64,000 nucleotides of DNA from Pisolithus tinctorius (GCA_024663395.1 JANFAH010000004.1:806001-870000); one strand, 5' to 3'. Shown: positions 33,128 to 46,654, counted from the first letter of the stretch. Translations and numbers: made by a program. Notes: a model not told the origin generated them from the letters alone.

Positions 33128-35338
33128 ATGTCTGGAGCCAGAGACATGCCGCTCAGGGGCTCTAACAAAGCCCTGAAGTTTTCTGGTCACACTGAAGACA
33201 TCACTCACTACCTCGAAGATGTCGAACAACTCTGCGTCGAAGCTGGCCTTGACACCAGAAAAGATAAAATCCACTGGGTCATCTGTTACGCTGATCACAA
33301 CGAGGCGGAATTTTGGTCCACCTTAGACGCTGCAACCAACGGCTTCAATGACTGGGACGTGTTTTCCAAAGAACTCCTGAACTACTATCCAGGTGCTTCA
33401 GTGAAAGATCGTCGCTATACCAAGGCCGACCTTGAAACCTTACTCTACCATCAAGTTCAGAAACCTATGGGATCGCTGGAAGATCTCTGTAAATATGTCC
33501 GGGAATTCCGATGCATCCTTGGCCTCATCCAGAAGAAGAAGAAGCTCCCTGAGGACTACATCAACGAGAAATTCCTTGAGGGATTTCCCCCGAGGTTCCG
33601 GAATTCCTTGCTCATGCGATTGCAACTTTCAGACCTAGATCACAACATCGACGAACCTTGGGAGTTCGATCTGGTCTACAAGCATGCTAACTACCTACTC
33701 AGCAGAGCAAAACGAAATCTCCCTCAACCTGATTCTTCGGCCTTGTTTCCCCAGAACTCCACACCCCCTTCTTCGTCGACTGTCCCCACTATCTTAAAAC
33801 GCGAGTACGTCCAAGTTGCCCAACAACCTACCAACACATCACCCCCTCAACAAGGTCAAGAGGCCCAATTCCGTCGCTCTTTTGACCCACAGTGTTTCTT
33901 CTGCAGGAGCACCGATGGTCACCATACGGCAGAGTGCGCACTGTGTCGTGAATACGTACAAGCTGGGAAATGCACCCTGATAGGGGGAAGAGTATTTATG
34001 CCTGATGGTTCTGACATTCCTAGGACGTCTGCTGGCCAGAACTTTAAAGAAAAGATCGACAACTTCCTTGCCATGTGCGATTCTATCATCGCCTCAGCAA
34101 ACCTCATCTCCATACAACGTCCTAGCCAGTCATCAAACTCATCTCGAGGATGTGATACCCCACCTCATCTCGTCAGCACGATGTTCTTCACTAATGAAGA
34201 ATCCGCGGAGTTTCAGGTCGACCTACATCCCTCCTCCTACCTAATCGACGAAGAACTAGAGAGTAATGCCGATGAAGAAGACCAGCGCGCCTTGGCGAGA
34301 GCTTATGTGCAAGTAGAAGAATTGAAAAATAATATCAAGAAGAAGAAGGTCGCTCGTTTCGATGGTGTAGAAATTCCGGCCCACCGTCAGCAAAACCCCG
34401 TGACAAGTCCAGCACCTGCTAATGTGTCATCCACCCCCAGGCCAGTCATTAATTCCGTTCCAAACGACCCTGTCCATGTTACAGAGAACCCAACCGTTAG
34501 TAAAACTCCGCCTGTCTCTAACCCCACAGATTCCAAGAAATCTAAGCCTACAACAATTCCTGCACCCCAATTTCGCTACCAGAGCAGTTTCAATGAAGTG
34601 GCTGCTACCAGATGTCTCGTAAACCAAGTCTTAGAAGCGAAGATGGAGATCTCTACCAAAGACCTCCTTGCTGTCAGCCTGGAGATTCGTAAGCAGGTCT
34701 GAGAACTGGCTGTGACGAAGAAGATAATGATTGGGAGCCTGGAAATGGCGTCAGAAGCTGTGGCGTCACCCACCTGGGCGTCCTATGAACAATTCTGGGT
34801 CAGAGATGTCGAAGGGAAGTGTGTAGGCCTCACTACTGCCCCCTTACGCGCTGTCAATGGCATCTTGATGAACAAACTCCACGTCGAATGCATTCTGGAC
34901 AGTGGTTGTCAGGTGGTAGCCTTGCATCGTGAACTATGGGAGGCCTTAGGGGCTCCTCTTTGTTCTGACATGAGCATGACTCTTGAAGCTACTAACCAAT
35001 CCAAAGAAAGTACTCTAGGTGTCATAGAGAACGCATCCTTGTGCATAGGGAATATCGAAGCACACCTCCAAATTCAGGTCGTTGATCATGCTCCATTTGA
35101 TCTACTTCTCGGGCAACCCTTCTTCTGTCTGCTCACCAGCGTCCTACGAGATTTCCCTGACGGGGAACAGTCCCTAGAGATTCGTGATCCTAACACGGGA
35201 AGACAGGTATTAATTCCGATGCGTCCTCGAAACAGACTACAGCCTCTTCCATGGTTTGTAAATTCCGAAGACGAAGAAGACTACTTTGCACACAAGGAGA
35301 TGTGTCGCCACATGAAACAACCTGAGCAGGGTTTTTAG
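33128..35338 (+). pseudogene. gag: Gag-protease, family 3, with one TGA
   Basis: ATG 33128. Gag of about 524 residues, with a capsid-like region (RRYTKADLETLLYHQVQKP; FLEGFPPRFRNSLL), a modified knuckle CFFCRSTDGHHTAEC, and an acidic region (SNADEEDQRALARAYVQV). A TGA at 34700-34702 interrupts the frame, which continues in phase to 35338 with the aspartic protease motif CILDSGCQVVALHRELW and FDLLLGQPFF. The TGA is readable as a former CGA, though programmed readthrough cannot be excluded. It ends in TAG inside a GGGTTTT slip site. Confidence 0.85.
35329..35338 (+). promoter_or_regulatory. Likely -1 frameshift site, family 3
   Basis: G GGT TTT (35329-35335) in frame, directly before TAG (35336-35338); the downstream pol frame is -1 and open from this point. 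Only a weak hairpin (GTCA-GTTGA-TGAC) is visible just after. Confidence 0.6.
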
Positions 35339-38300
35339 TGTCAGTTGATGACTCGTTTAGATCGCAAGGAGGCCATGATAATGTTTTCTCCGTGTGTTTG
35401 CTCTACATTTCTGATTCTCCCTTGTTACCTTCAAAGCCAGCTTCTCTTTTCTCTACAGATACTACCCAAAATCCCGCTGTGGCATTGCTCTATGATTTAC
35501 AAAGCAACAGTATGCCCCCAATTGACCTGTTCAATTCTAGTTCCATTTCTTCGAATGACCCTTTCTTATTTTCTACTAGCACTACTGTTTCACCACTGAC
35601 AATTTCAGCCTTATGTTCTACTTACCAGTTCGATCCCGTCCTTCATATCTTAAAATACAAACCTGTAGCAAAGAAGGTCAGGCCTGTACCGACGTCGATG
35701 CCTGTGGAATTCTGGGTAGAGCGTCGGGAGGCTGGAGATCCTCTCGCAGACTTACCTGTATTACCTACTCATCCTCCTCCATTCATGCCAGGCTTCAGGT
35801 TCACCCAGGAAAGGGCTGACGAGCTTGATCTGGATCCTTCGAAGTTCCTTTGGCCCATGGAGTTAAATCTGGTATGATGGCTGGTCAAGACACACGAGAC
35901 CACCTTCACTTGGGATGCCTCAGAAAGAGGAACCTTCCGAGAAGATATGTTTCTGCCACTGAAGATACCCACACTAGCCCACAAACCCTGGGTCGAGCAG
36001 AATATCCCCATACCTCCTGCCATTTTTCGTGATGTTGTCGGTGTAATCAAAGAAAAGATTTCCGCAGGTGTCTACAAACCTTCTACTTCGTCCTATTGCT
36101 TGAAATGGTTCTGTGTAGTCAAGAAGGACGGAAAATCTCTGCGCCTTGTTCATGACTTACAACCTCTGAATGCTGTATCTATACAGGATTCAGCCATTCC
36201 CCCTTTCGTCGACTCAATTGCAGAAGCTTTCGCCTGCCACTCCATCTATGGAATTTTAGATCTTATGGTCAGATATGATCATCACACCATCCATGACAAA
36301 TACCGCGATCTAACTACCTTCCAAACCCCTATTGGTACCCTTCGACTCACCAAACTACCCATGGGCTACACAAATGCTGTCCAAATTTTCCATGGAGATG
36401 TCTGTTGGATATTAAAGGATGAAATTCCAGAAGTTACCATCCCATTCATCGACGATTGCCTGATCAAAGGCCCCAAATCTCGATACCAAAATTCTGACAG
36501 TACCTACCAGATGATCGCACAAAACTCCGGGATCAGACGCTTCATCTGGGAACATCTGCAGAATGTCAACCACATCTTACATTGCCTGTGTCATGCAGGA
36601 GCTACCATCTCAGTGAAGAAATGTGTCATCGCCGCACTGTCTATCATAGTGGTTGGGCATAAGGTGTCGTTCGAGGGGAGAATTCCGGACGAAGCTAAAG
36701 TCCAAAAAATTAAAGATTGGCCCTACTGCACTAACGTCACCAAAGTGCGCAGATTTTTAGGTCTTTGCTCGTACTGCAGGATCTTTATCAAGGATTTTGC
36801 TAAACACGCATGTCCCCTTGTCGAGCTGACCAAGAAAGACGTCTCCTTCGAATTCCGTGACGAACACAAAGAAGCCATGGACTATCTTCGCCAAGCTATT
36901 GTCTCGTCCCCTGCCCTATGCACTATCAACTACAATTCCAATAAGAAGGTTATTCTAGCAGTCGACACCTCAAATATCACTATAGGATACCTCCTCATGC
37001 AGGAAGGGGAAGATGAAAAATGCTATCCTGCAAGGTTCAGCTCGATAACTCTCAACGACTGCGAACGCTGTTATAGCCAAGCCAAACTGGAGCTCTTTGG
37101 TCTTTTCCGCACTTTACACGACGTCAGACTTCACATTTTCGGCATGCGGAATTTAGTTGTCAAGGTTGATGCACAATATATAAAGGGGATGATTAACAAT
37201 CCCGACTTACAGCCCAACGCTACCATCAACCACTGGATTGTGGGAATTCTTTTATTCAACTTCGAGCTCATACATGTCCCTGCACACAAGCATGCAGCGC
37301 CGGACGGTCTTTCAAGGAGACCGAAAGCAGCAGAGGATGAGGATGGGGAAGAGGACTACGAGGACTGGATAGATGAGTGTGGAGCCTTTGCTGTCGAGCT
37401 CTTGAACTGTAGGGAGGCCCGTTTTGAGTCCCAGCCTTACCCTTCGGAAATTCCAAGTACCTTGTCAGACTCACCTTCAGTCTTGTCACAGAGTCTAGGC
37501 ATCTACTCCTCCGAACAAACCTCATCGAGTGTCTATGAGACGGAAATTCCGCATTCAGAGAAAGCGATCTGGAGAGAGGAGAGGTTGAAAGTGGTAAAGG
37601 AATTTTTGGAGACGAAGAAGACGCCAGAAGGATTGGAGGAAGAGGAGTTGGAAAGCCTGGTGCGTCTCGCCACTCGGTATTTTGTCAAAGGAGGAGAGCT
37701 GTGGAGGAAAGAGCCTCAAGGACGTCACCAACTAGTAGTCGCTTCTCACAAGTGCCTCGGGATTCTTCGTCAGGCTCATGACGAACTAGGGCACAAGGGT
37801 ATCTTCTCGACCCGCATGCATTTGCTGACTCGTTTCTGGTGGCCTATGCTAGAGCAGGACGTCCACTGGTATGTCAAGTCATGTCATGAATGCCAAATGC
37901 GCCATCTGGATCGCGTTCATATTCTGCCAGTCGTCGCCATCCCTGAGCCCCTATTCTTCAAAGCATACATGGATACATTCTTAATGCCGAAGTCGAATGG
38001 ATTTTGCTACATCACCCAAGCTTGCTGTTCACTTACTAGTTATCCAGAGTGGGCTATGCTTCATGTGGAGACCGGCAAGTCCATCGGAAAATTCATTTTC
38101 GAACAGATCTTGTGCCGCTGGGGTGCAGTTGCGGAAATTGTCACAGACAATGGTGGTCCCTACGTCCTCGCTCTCAATTGGCTTTCCAAAACCTTTGGAA
38201 TTCGCCACATCCAAATCTCACCCTATAACTCCCAAGCTAACGGAGTTGTTGAGCATCGGCATTTTGATGTGAGGGAGGCATTGGTAAAGAGTTGCGGAGG

Positions 38301-38946
38301 AGAAGCATCAAAGTGGTCAGAAGTGGCTCCTGCGGTGTTCTGGGCAGAGAGGGTTATGGTTCACAAGGCAACTGGGTTTTCTCTGTTTTATATGGCTCAC
38401 AGCGTCGAACCTAGACTCCCTTTTGACATTGTCGAGGCGACATTCTTGGCCCCTTTTGAGGCGGAATTTTACTCGACATCAGAACTCATTGCCCATCGTG
38501 CCCACCAACTCCAGAAACGTCCAGAAGACCTTGCTCGAATCCATGATCTCATTCTGAGATCCCACTTCACGTCAGTCAAAGACTTCATCGCTTGTTTTGC
38601 ACACACCATCCAAGACTTCGACTTCAAACCTGGGTCACTCGTCCTCGTGCGGAATTCATGTATCAAGCGAGAACTAGATCGCAAGACCAAACCATGCTAC
38701 CTAGGCCCCATGATTGTCGTTCAGCATACCAAAGGAGGCTCGTACATCCTGGCAGAATTAGATGGAGCCATGTCCAAATTCCACTTTGCCGCCTTCCATC
38801 TTTACCCCTATTTCCCATGGAACAACTCTTGTATCGAAGTCATGCAGTTGACTGGAATTTCTGCAGGCGACTTGGATCGCTTGGAAGACGATTCACTACC
38901 AGACCCTGCACTCACTGGCGTCCCTTTGGACGAATCAGATGAGTAG
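35338..38946 (+). pseudogene. pol: Pol (RT, RNase H, integrase), family 3, with one TGA
   Basis: -1 frame from 35338; a TGA at 35875-35877 interrupts an otherwise open frame to 38946. Upstream of it: GFRFTQERADELDLDPSKFL, typical of a basidiomycete Ty3 lineage. RT: CVVKKDGKSLRLVHDLQPLN, PMGYTNAVQIFH, and FIDDCLIKG in the catalytic position (F in place of Y in YxDD). RNase H: VDTSNITIGYLLMQEGED and HVPAHKHAAPDGLSRR. Integrase: HHCC zinc site (HDELGHKG...CHECQM) and a DDE triad in YMDTFLM, VTDNGGPYV and ANGVVEHRH. No chromodomain is seen. The TGA fits a former CGA. Confidence 0.9.
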
Positions 38947-39221
38947 CACACCTTTCTCTCTATCTTTTTCTTTCTTTTCTTTTCTTTTCTCTCTTTCTTC
39001 GCTTTTCCTTTCGCTTATATAGTTACCCTCTTCATCTCATATGAAACAAAACTGACACACAAAAAAAAAAAAAAAATTTCTGCTCATCTCCAGCCTCTCG
39101 TCGATTTGTTCTCTTTCCCTTCTCCCTTCTTAGTGATAATCCTGTTCAAAATGCCAAAAGATTCACAAAAAAAAATAAAACAAATGAATTCCGCAATCTA
39201 CTTACACTACTGTAAACGTAC
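38947..39221. terminator. Convergent gene end region, family 3
   Basis: About 275 bp between the pol stop and the antisense gene stop. T- and A-rich tracts (TTTCTTTTC runs, an A-run near 39060-39078, a second near 39165) suggest 3' ends for both transcripts. No gene. Confidence 0.4.
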
Positions 39222-39318
39222 CTACATATCTTTGAGCTGATCCTTCAACCTCTTCAGCTCCTCGCGTTGCCCCTGAACTGTGCCGATCTGTCGCTCTACT
39301 TGCATCACCAACAGCCCC
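39222..39318 (-). pseudogene. C-terminal end of antisense zinc-cluster gene, family 3
   Basis: Minus-strand frame continues from 47430 across copy B: VERQIGTVQGQREELKRLKD and a TAG at 39224-39222. The sequence is coiled-coil-like (heptad-spaced Leu, Val and Ile among Gln, Glu and Arg). The frame runs through the target duplication of copy B (GGGGC / GTGGC on the minus strand). Confidence 0.65.
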
Positions 39319-40032
39319 TGTCAAGTCCGGGCCTACTCCGACCAACTCTGATGCTTAACAAGGTCTAGAGGAGGGTCCAGAAGCAAGTCCGACACACAGG
39401 AACAGAACTCCGACTAGCGGAGTGTCGGCAGGAACGAAGACTGCCGAGACAATGGTGGAGCAGAGTGAGGGCGTCGGGTTTAGCTCATGTGCTACCCCCT
39501 TGCACGATCTCAGCCCTCGTATTTCAGAGGGAGAGTACAGATGGAGAGTCGGAGATAACTCCAACAGACAGAAGATGGAATCGGAGGGAGTAGGAACTAA
39601 GTTGATATTCATACTGAGGAACAGCGGATTACAGTACATGTTTTTATACTGCTATGGAGGTACAGTAATCGGAATTGGAACTGACATACAGAGACTCATA
39701 AGTTTTCAAGTAAAATTTCCTGGACGATGAATGAAGGGTAGATGGAGGACATACGAATGGGTAACACAGAACATCCAGAAAAGGAAGCAGTCCAGGCGCT
39801 GGGCCATGCAGTGAGTGTGCTGTGGAATACCTGACTGCGAAGGTAGTCACATGACCCCTCAGAGAACGGACTGCTCGGTCCGGTAGGAGAGCAACACAAG
39901 TCCGACAACAGTTGGAGCGGAGATGGTTCGCAACCAACAGAAGTTGGGCGGAGTTGGTGCGGAGTGAGCGGATGACCAGCAGAAAAGGTTGCGGAGTGAG
40001 CAAAGACCTATGACAAACGCACGGTTATGACA
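39319..40032 (-). repeat. 3' LTR, family 1 copy B
   Basis: 714 bp, reverse orientation of the copy A LTR, with many CpG transitions. A C-run at 40035-40043 (purine tract on the minus strand) lies just inside. Confidence 0.93.
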
Positions 40033-40226
40033 GTGCCCCCCCCATTAGGGCCTGAACCCCTGAAGGCCGCATGTACGGGACGAGATCAACACGAGTTGAT
40101 CATTTGAAATTACTTTGATGCCTCGATGATGATGGCTTTAGCCGCAGCAGAGCTCCGTCGGAGTTCGAAGTACTGCTTAAAAACACATGTTAGGGTACCG
40201 AACCTTCGTCCTTTTCCCCCATCACC

Positions 40227-41468
40227 ATGCCTTCCCAGTGCCAGAGCAACACCCCCCAGCCAACCCCTGGCCACGTTCATGACTACTCCCAAGTCACGGA
40301 TGAAGAGCTGGTCGTCCTCACCGACGACTCCACCGACACTGAGCGAGAGAAGTCTGCAGAGAAGGCACACCGACGAGAGGAGGCCGAGTGGAGAGAGAGA
40401 GAGTGCAAGGCAGAGTGCAAGGCCAAGCGTGAGGAGGCCAAGAGGCGGAACAGAAGAAGAGAGCGGAAGAGGAGGCTCAGAGGAGAAGGGCGGCAGAGGA
40501 AGAGGAGGCTCGAAAGAAGAGGGCGGCAGAGGAAGAGGCGGAGAGGCAGAGGCAGAGAGCCTCTCAGGAGAGAGCCCAGGCCAGGAGGGATGAGGCTGCG
40601 CAGAGGTGAGTAGCAGATTACTGCAAGCCAGGCGGAGCTGACCTATTATTTTTATTATTTTTTGACCTTACTCTATTTCAGGTTGACCGGCGCAGTGTAC
40701 GACGTCAACACTGCCCAGAAGGTGCCTGGGGCCTCTGTGGTGGTCACCGCGACCAGGTGGCCCCCCTGCACTCGCTGCATAGCGAGTCTGATGGTGAGCC
40801 AGTGCAAGCCAGGACAAGGCAAGACCAGGGCCTGTGTGCCCTGCCATAACAAAAAGAAGACGTGCAGCTGGACACGGGAAGAGGCAGTGGCAGGACCTTC
40901 GTGGAAGAGAGCAGGGATGGGGAGCTCCCGAGGAGAGAAGAAGAAGAGGACACGAGGGAAGGGAAAGGAGAAAGCGACAGAGACGGAGGAAGCGGATGAC
41001 GAGCAGGAGGTAGGCAGAGAGGACGAACCAGCGACCCCACTCGAGGGTCCCTCTGGTGCAAAAGTCCACACGTGGTGGGCGGAGTGGGAGCGGGAGCGGC
41101 AGCTGCAGGCCATGGAGAGACAGGCCGAAGCACACGAGACCGCTGCGCTGGCCTTCGAGAGGATGGCAGAGGCAGCGAAGCGGATGGCAGTGGCTGCAGA
41201 GCAGACAGCCGACGAGTGGGCACTGTACCGCGCCTGGGCAGAGTGGGCGGAGATGAGGAGGAGGGAGGATGCGTGAGAGGCCAGAATGGCTGAGCTCAAG
41301 CGCACAGGTGGAGGATGGAAGAGGCCTCAGTCGGAGGTGGGGGAGGACAAGAACGAGGAAGCGGACGAAGGTGCGGAGGGGGATAACGAGGAAGAGGAGG
41401 AAGTTGGAGGAGAGAAGGAAGGTGGAGAAGAACAGGAGGGTGACGGAGGACAAGCGATGGAAGAGTAG
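40227..41468 (+). pseudogene. Antisense Zn2Cys6 gene, family 1 copy B, broken
   Basis: Plus strand, opposite to its element. Exon 1 starts at ATG 40227 (MPSQCQSNTPQPTPGH), but an indel near 40450 shifts the frame of the coiled coil. Exon 2 is 40682-41468 with the cysteine array PCTRCIASLMVSQC...C-VP-C-HNKKKTC intact and a TGA at 41274-41276 where copies A and C have Arg. The intron ends TTTCAG at 40681. The cysteines survive although many Arg codons decayed. Confidence 0.8.
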
Positions 41469-41921
41469 AGTAGTGTTTGTTTTCTTTCTTTTTTTTTTTT
41501 TTTTTTGTCTTTAGTTTGTATATTTTGTATTACTACAAGATAGACTTGTGACTTTATTTGTGACTCTGAGAAGTGAAATGGATAAGTGGAGAAAATTCTA
41601 AAGTACTTAAGGTAGTGCGGTAAGAGGCAGAGTTGGCCCGCGGAGGAAGTTTATGTGGGCGGAGTATTATGGCAGAGGTTGGTACGGGCCAGGTTTGTGT
41701 GGATAGCGTTCATGGAAAGCAGATACTATGTCGGAAGTGTGATCTAGCTCAGTTGCAAGCAACCAAGAGGTTTCTTCGTCGGTGTTCTCGTAACCAGCCC
41801 AGCAGACCAGATACAAGAGTTGACAGTGGCGGCGACAGCGGTCCACCTTAGAGTCGAGTATCTCTGATACTTCGTACTCAAGGTCACCATCGACATCTAC
41901 TGGCGGAGGCGGAGGTTGTTG

Positions 41922-44900
41922 TCAGTTTGGGAAAGGGTTAGCCACTGCAGCTTCCAGTTGTGAGACATGGAAGACCGGATGTACCGAGCGCATAGAGTCA
42001 GGGAGCTTAAGGGTGACAGAATGCGTACCTGGCCTGGCCAGGATGGTGAACGGACCTAAGCACTTTTTGGAGAGTTTTTCTGAAGGACGAGTGGAGCGGA
42101 AGTACCTGGCTTTGACGTAGGCCTGTTCTCCAATCTTAAACTCAGGCGGAGGTATGCGCTTGGCATCCGCTGGACCCTGGTAGCGCTGCTGAGCGGCGGA
42201 CATTTCGGAGCGGAGGAAGTCATGAAGGGCGGAGAGCTCGACGACGTAGTCGTGAGCCCTTGGAGAGGTGAAGTCTTGGTCAGGGACCACAGACAAGTTT
42301 GGATGGTATCCCTTGTTAGTGAAGAAGGGAGAGACTCCAGTAGTTGCACTTGGTGCGTTGTTGAAAGCGAACTCCGCTAGAGGTAACAGCTCAGCCCAGT
42401 TGTCTTGTTGGTAGTTACAGTAGACACGAAGGTACTGTTCGAGGGTCTGGTTCGTTCGCTCGGTCTGGCCATCACCTTCTGGGTGGTAACCTGAAGTGAA
42501 GTGAAGGCGCATATCAAGGGCTTTTCCTAGAGAGCGGAAGAAGTGTGAGACGAACTCAGGACCTCTGTCGGAGGTGACATTAGCTGGCACTCCATGCTTG
42601 GAGAAGACATGGGTTAGGAAGAGCTTAGCGAGTTCGGCAGAGGTGACGGAATCGTGGGTGGGGATGAACACCACTTGCTTTGAGAGGCGGTCTACTACCA
42701 CGAGTATGGCGGAGTAGCCATCGGAGTTGGGGAGGTGTTCGATGAAGTCCATGGAGATGGAGTTCCAAGGTCTCTCTGGGACGGGGAGTTGCTTCAGTAG
42801 ACCATAAGGGCAGTGGTGCGGAGTTTTGCTCTGTCCACAGGCGGTGCAAGACCTGATGTATTCTTTCATGTCGGAGCGGAGGTTGGGCCACACGTAGTCC
42901 CTGCGGACGAGTTCTAGGGTGCGGTTTTGCCCGAAATGGCCTGCTAGAGGATGATCATGCTTGAACCGAAGCACTCGAAGGCGGAGGTCATCAATGTCAG
43001 GGACAAAGATACGACCGTCAAGGCGGAGTAGACCATCGGAGTCCAGGGACCACCGAGGCTTAGTTGGAGTTGGGAGATGGCTGGCGGAGACAGGGTCTGA
43101 GGGTAGGGCGGAGATGATGTTGGAGTGCAAGCACTCAACATCGAAGACCATGGTGGCGCGGAGTACAGGTGCCAAGAGGGTGGTGGTATGGAGGGACGAC
43201 GCAAGTTGCTCCTGTGTAAACATAGGGCGGAGATTGTGAGGATTTACCTGCGCGTAGTCCCTATCCCCCCCTTTTGGGTAGACGTCCCAACGTCGCGTAA
43301 GTGCGTCAGGTTTGGCTCCTAAGCGGCCAGGTTGGAAGCAGATAGAAAGATTAAACTGGGAAAGGTACTCCGACCAGCAGGCCTGTTGACGAGTGAGAAC
43401 CTTAGAGGTAGAAAAGTACTCAAGGTTTTTGTGGTCTGTCACCACATCGACAGGTAAGGTGGAGCCTTCTAAGTAATGCCGCCAGTGGCGGAAAGCCTCG
43501 AAGATAGCCAACAGCTCCTTGTCGTGGGTATCATAGTTGAGTTCTGGCGCGGTCATGGTGCGAGAGTAGAAAGCGACTGGGTGGAGTTCACCATCGGAGC
43601 AGGTGATCAACAAAATGCCAGCAATGGCATAGTCGGAGGTGTCAGTTTCAACTGTAAGCGGAGCGTCAGGAACCCAATGAGTGAGAATAGGAGCAGAGCT
43701 GAAGGCATCCTTCAGGCAGAGGAAAGTGGACCGGCACTCCTCGAAAAAGTTCCAAGGAGCACCCTTTCGTGTGAGGCGAGTGAGTGGAACGACAATGTCG
43801 GAGTAGTTATTAATGAATCGTCTGTAGAAATTTGCGAAGCCGAGGAAAGACTGGATGTCTTGCACCTTCCACGGCTCAGGCCAGTTGCGGACTGCCTGAA
43901 CCTTCTCAGCGGACATGGTGAGACCGGAGGGAGAAAGAACATAACCGAGATACTCGATGGAGTTGGAGTGAAACTCGCACTTCTCCGGCTTGGCATAAAG
44001 TCCATGCTTTTGAAGGCGGCAGAGTACCTCTTTTACGTGTTCGCGATGCGACTCCATGTCCTGCGAATAGATTAGGATGTCATCGAGGTATACCATGATG
44101 CAGACATCGAGCATGTCCGCAAAGATGCTATTAACAAACCGCTGGAAGGCCGCAGGCGCATTAGTCAGACCAAATGGCATTACCCACCACTCGTAAGAAC
44201 CATAACGAGTGTGGAAAGCCGTTTTCCATTCATCTCCATCTGTGATGTGGACTAGATGATAGGCATGGCGGAGGTCGATCTTGGTATAGACTTTAGCGCA
44301 GCTTGGGGAGTCGAGTAGGTCGGAGATGAGCGGCAGTGGATAGCGGTCTTTTTTCATGATTTTGTTGAGTCCTCGATAGTCCATGCAGAGGCGGAGTGAA
44401 CCGTCCTTCTTTTTCACGAAGAGGACAGGGGCACCGTGAGCAGAGGTGGACTGTTTGATGAAACCGTAGCCAAGATGCTCGTCAGTGAAGGTGCGGAGAG
44501 CTTCAAGCTCTGGCGGGGAAAGAGAGTAGATTGTACCAATGGGTGGAGAAGCTCCTTCCTTGAGGTCGATCTTGAGATCAAACGAGCAGTGTGGCAGAAG
44601 TTCTGTGGCCTTGTCTTTACCAAAGACATCGGCAAACTCATGATACTCAGGAGGAACCGAGGAGAGGTCAGGAGGCGGAGAGGAAGCGGAGGATGCATGA
44701 AGCTTCACATCATCAGCGGAGAGCTGCAAGCGGAACTGTATAGAGCCAGGAAGAGCACAGGCTCTGACATACGCAGCAGCATTGATGAGTGAGACGAGCG
44801 GAGCGGAGCGTGGCGAGTCAGTCGGAACTGCAGTCGGAGCTGCAGTCGGAGCGGAGGGTGTCGGATCCAGAGCGGAGGTCGCAGCGGAAGATGACGAAGG

Positions 44901-45392
44901 CACCTGGGGTGTCGGCATTCCCTGTAGCGATGGTTTGAACAATATACTGCCCAGTACCCAGTCAATTGACGGATTGAAGCGGGTGAGCCAGTTGTGTCCT
45001 AATACCAGCGAACATGAAGAATCCAATGGAGTAACATAAAATGAAACGGAATTGACATCGCCGGAAGGGAAGCGGAGGGAAAGATCTACTTCTTGGGAAA
45101 TGACAGCATTTGTACTACCATCAAACAAGCGGAGCGGAATTGGCGGAGAGACAGAGGAAACAGGAATGGCATATTTTTTGATTATAGATGGGTCTACAAA
45201 ACAGTGAGAAGAGCCGGAATCGATCAACGCAGAAACAGTATCAACAGAATAGTCCAGAAGAGTTACAGATGGAAGTAAAGAGTTGGGACTGGAAAGAGTG
45301 GATGCGTTGAGTCGGATGTCCGGTTGCGCACAGTTGGGATCAACGCTTCCTCCAGGCTGTGTGAGCTCCCTGGAGGAGCGGACTAATTTTTT
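41922..45392 (-). pseudogene. pol: Pol, family 1 copy B, truncated by TGA
   Basis: Same frame and domains as copy A pol (DSGSSHCF protease, YLDDILIY reverse transcriptase, RNase H, integrase), but a TGA at 41924-41922 stops it before the chromodomain, which remains readable downstream to about 41670. Changes such as TRYGSYEW preceded by His, CMDYRG and WVMPFG mark C-to-T or G-to-A changes at former CpG. The slip heptamer and the hairpin are conserved at 45392-45348. Confidence 0.93.
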
Positions 45393-46654
45393 GGCTCTGC
45401 CTTCTCCTCAGTCGGAGTAGGCGGAGTTCCAGCCGTAGCTGCACGGGCTTTGGCTGCGTGAGAGGTGGACTTGGGACAGTCCTTGGCGGAGTGGCCAGCC
45501 TCGCCACAGAAGAGGCAGAGGTTGTTCTTCATCCTGCACTGTCGTTCAGCGGAGGTGAGTTTGCCATCCTTGCCCAGAAGATGGGCAATATCGGACTTGG
45601 GCAGATCTTTCTGCCTGCCCTTGCCCTTGGCATCGGACTTTGGAGTGGAGGACAAGGAGGACGATGATTTAGCTTTATTGTCGGAGTTGGAAGACTGCGA
45701 CTTGTTGGAGGCGGACTTGGTGGTGCGTGAGATCTCTGCTTTGTGCTCCCAGTAGCACGCATCGATGGTCTGAGCGAGTTTGCGGAGTTGTGCAAGGGTA
45801 GAAGGTTTTCCGACGCGAGCGATCTCATCCTTGATGCGGTCTGGAAGTCCGCTATAGAAGCGGTGGCGGAGTGCACTGACACCGTAGTCCTTGACCTGTG
45901 AAGCCCAGCGATTGAACTCCACGACGTATCTGGTAATTCAAGACCCATCCTTCATGGTGAGGTTCTTGAGTTGTTGGACGGCATCCGCTATGGCATCATA
46001 TGGACCAAAATTAGCCGTGAGCTCCTGTAAGAACTCATGATAGTCGTCCATCCAGAGCGGGCGGTAATAGTTGTTGGGGTTTAGCAGATCTGGCTCGAAC
46101 CAAGCCAGGGCCATACCCTTAAGATAGGATTGAGCGAAGGTAACTTTAGCTCTGTCGGAGCGGAATGCGCGAGGGCGGTCTTGGAAGTTTAGCTCGCATT
46201 GTACGAGGAACTCACGGAGTTTCTTGGGGTCGGAGCCGTCGAAGGTGTCAGGCTCACGGACTTTGGTCTTCGGAGCAGAGTCCCCAGTGCGCGAGCTGGA
46301 CCGTGCAAGTGCATGGACAGCTCTAGCAAGAGCTACGAGTGGATCCTCTGGTGGCTCAGCCGGGTCTTCGGGGACATCCCCATCACCGCTGCCCCCACCA
46401 TCGGGATCACCATCAGGATAGTCAGGGTTGGGGTCGGGTCCATCATCTCGGTTACGAGGAGACAGAGTATGGAAAGTTGTTGGGTGGAGGTCGGAGCGAC
46501 CAGCTTGTGAAGCGCTTTCGCCTTCAGTGCGAGAGCAGCATCGAGCAGAGAAAGACTGGAATTGTTCAACGATGGAAGGAAGTCGACATGGATTAGCCAG
46601 CGCTACAGCGAGGTTCTCAGTGACCTCTCTCTGGGATTGAGCTCGAGTTCTCAT
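45383..46654 (-). pseudogene. gag: Gag, family 1 copy B, with internal TGA
   Basis: ATG 46654; about 424 codons with a TGA near 45937 in the sequence MKDGS-stop-ITRYVVEFNRW, where copies A and C have Arg. The CCHC knuckle CLFCGEAGHSAKDC is retained. It ends in TAG at the conserved frameshift signal. Confidence 0.92.

Noticed and set aside
34700..35877. TGA codons at 34702 and 35877 as programmed readthrough sites
   Set aside because: The same CGA-to-TGA change hits many unrelated positions in neighbouring elements, so decay is the simpler reading, although readthrough is not strictly excluded.
40126..40593. 155-residue plus-strand frame starting MMMALAAAELRRSS as a separate gene
   Set aside because: Out of frame with the ATG-started accessory protein at 40227 and only partly kept between copies; likely leader sequence read in another frame.
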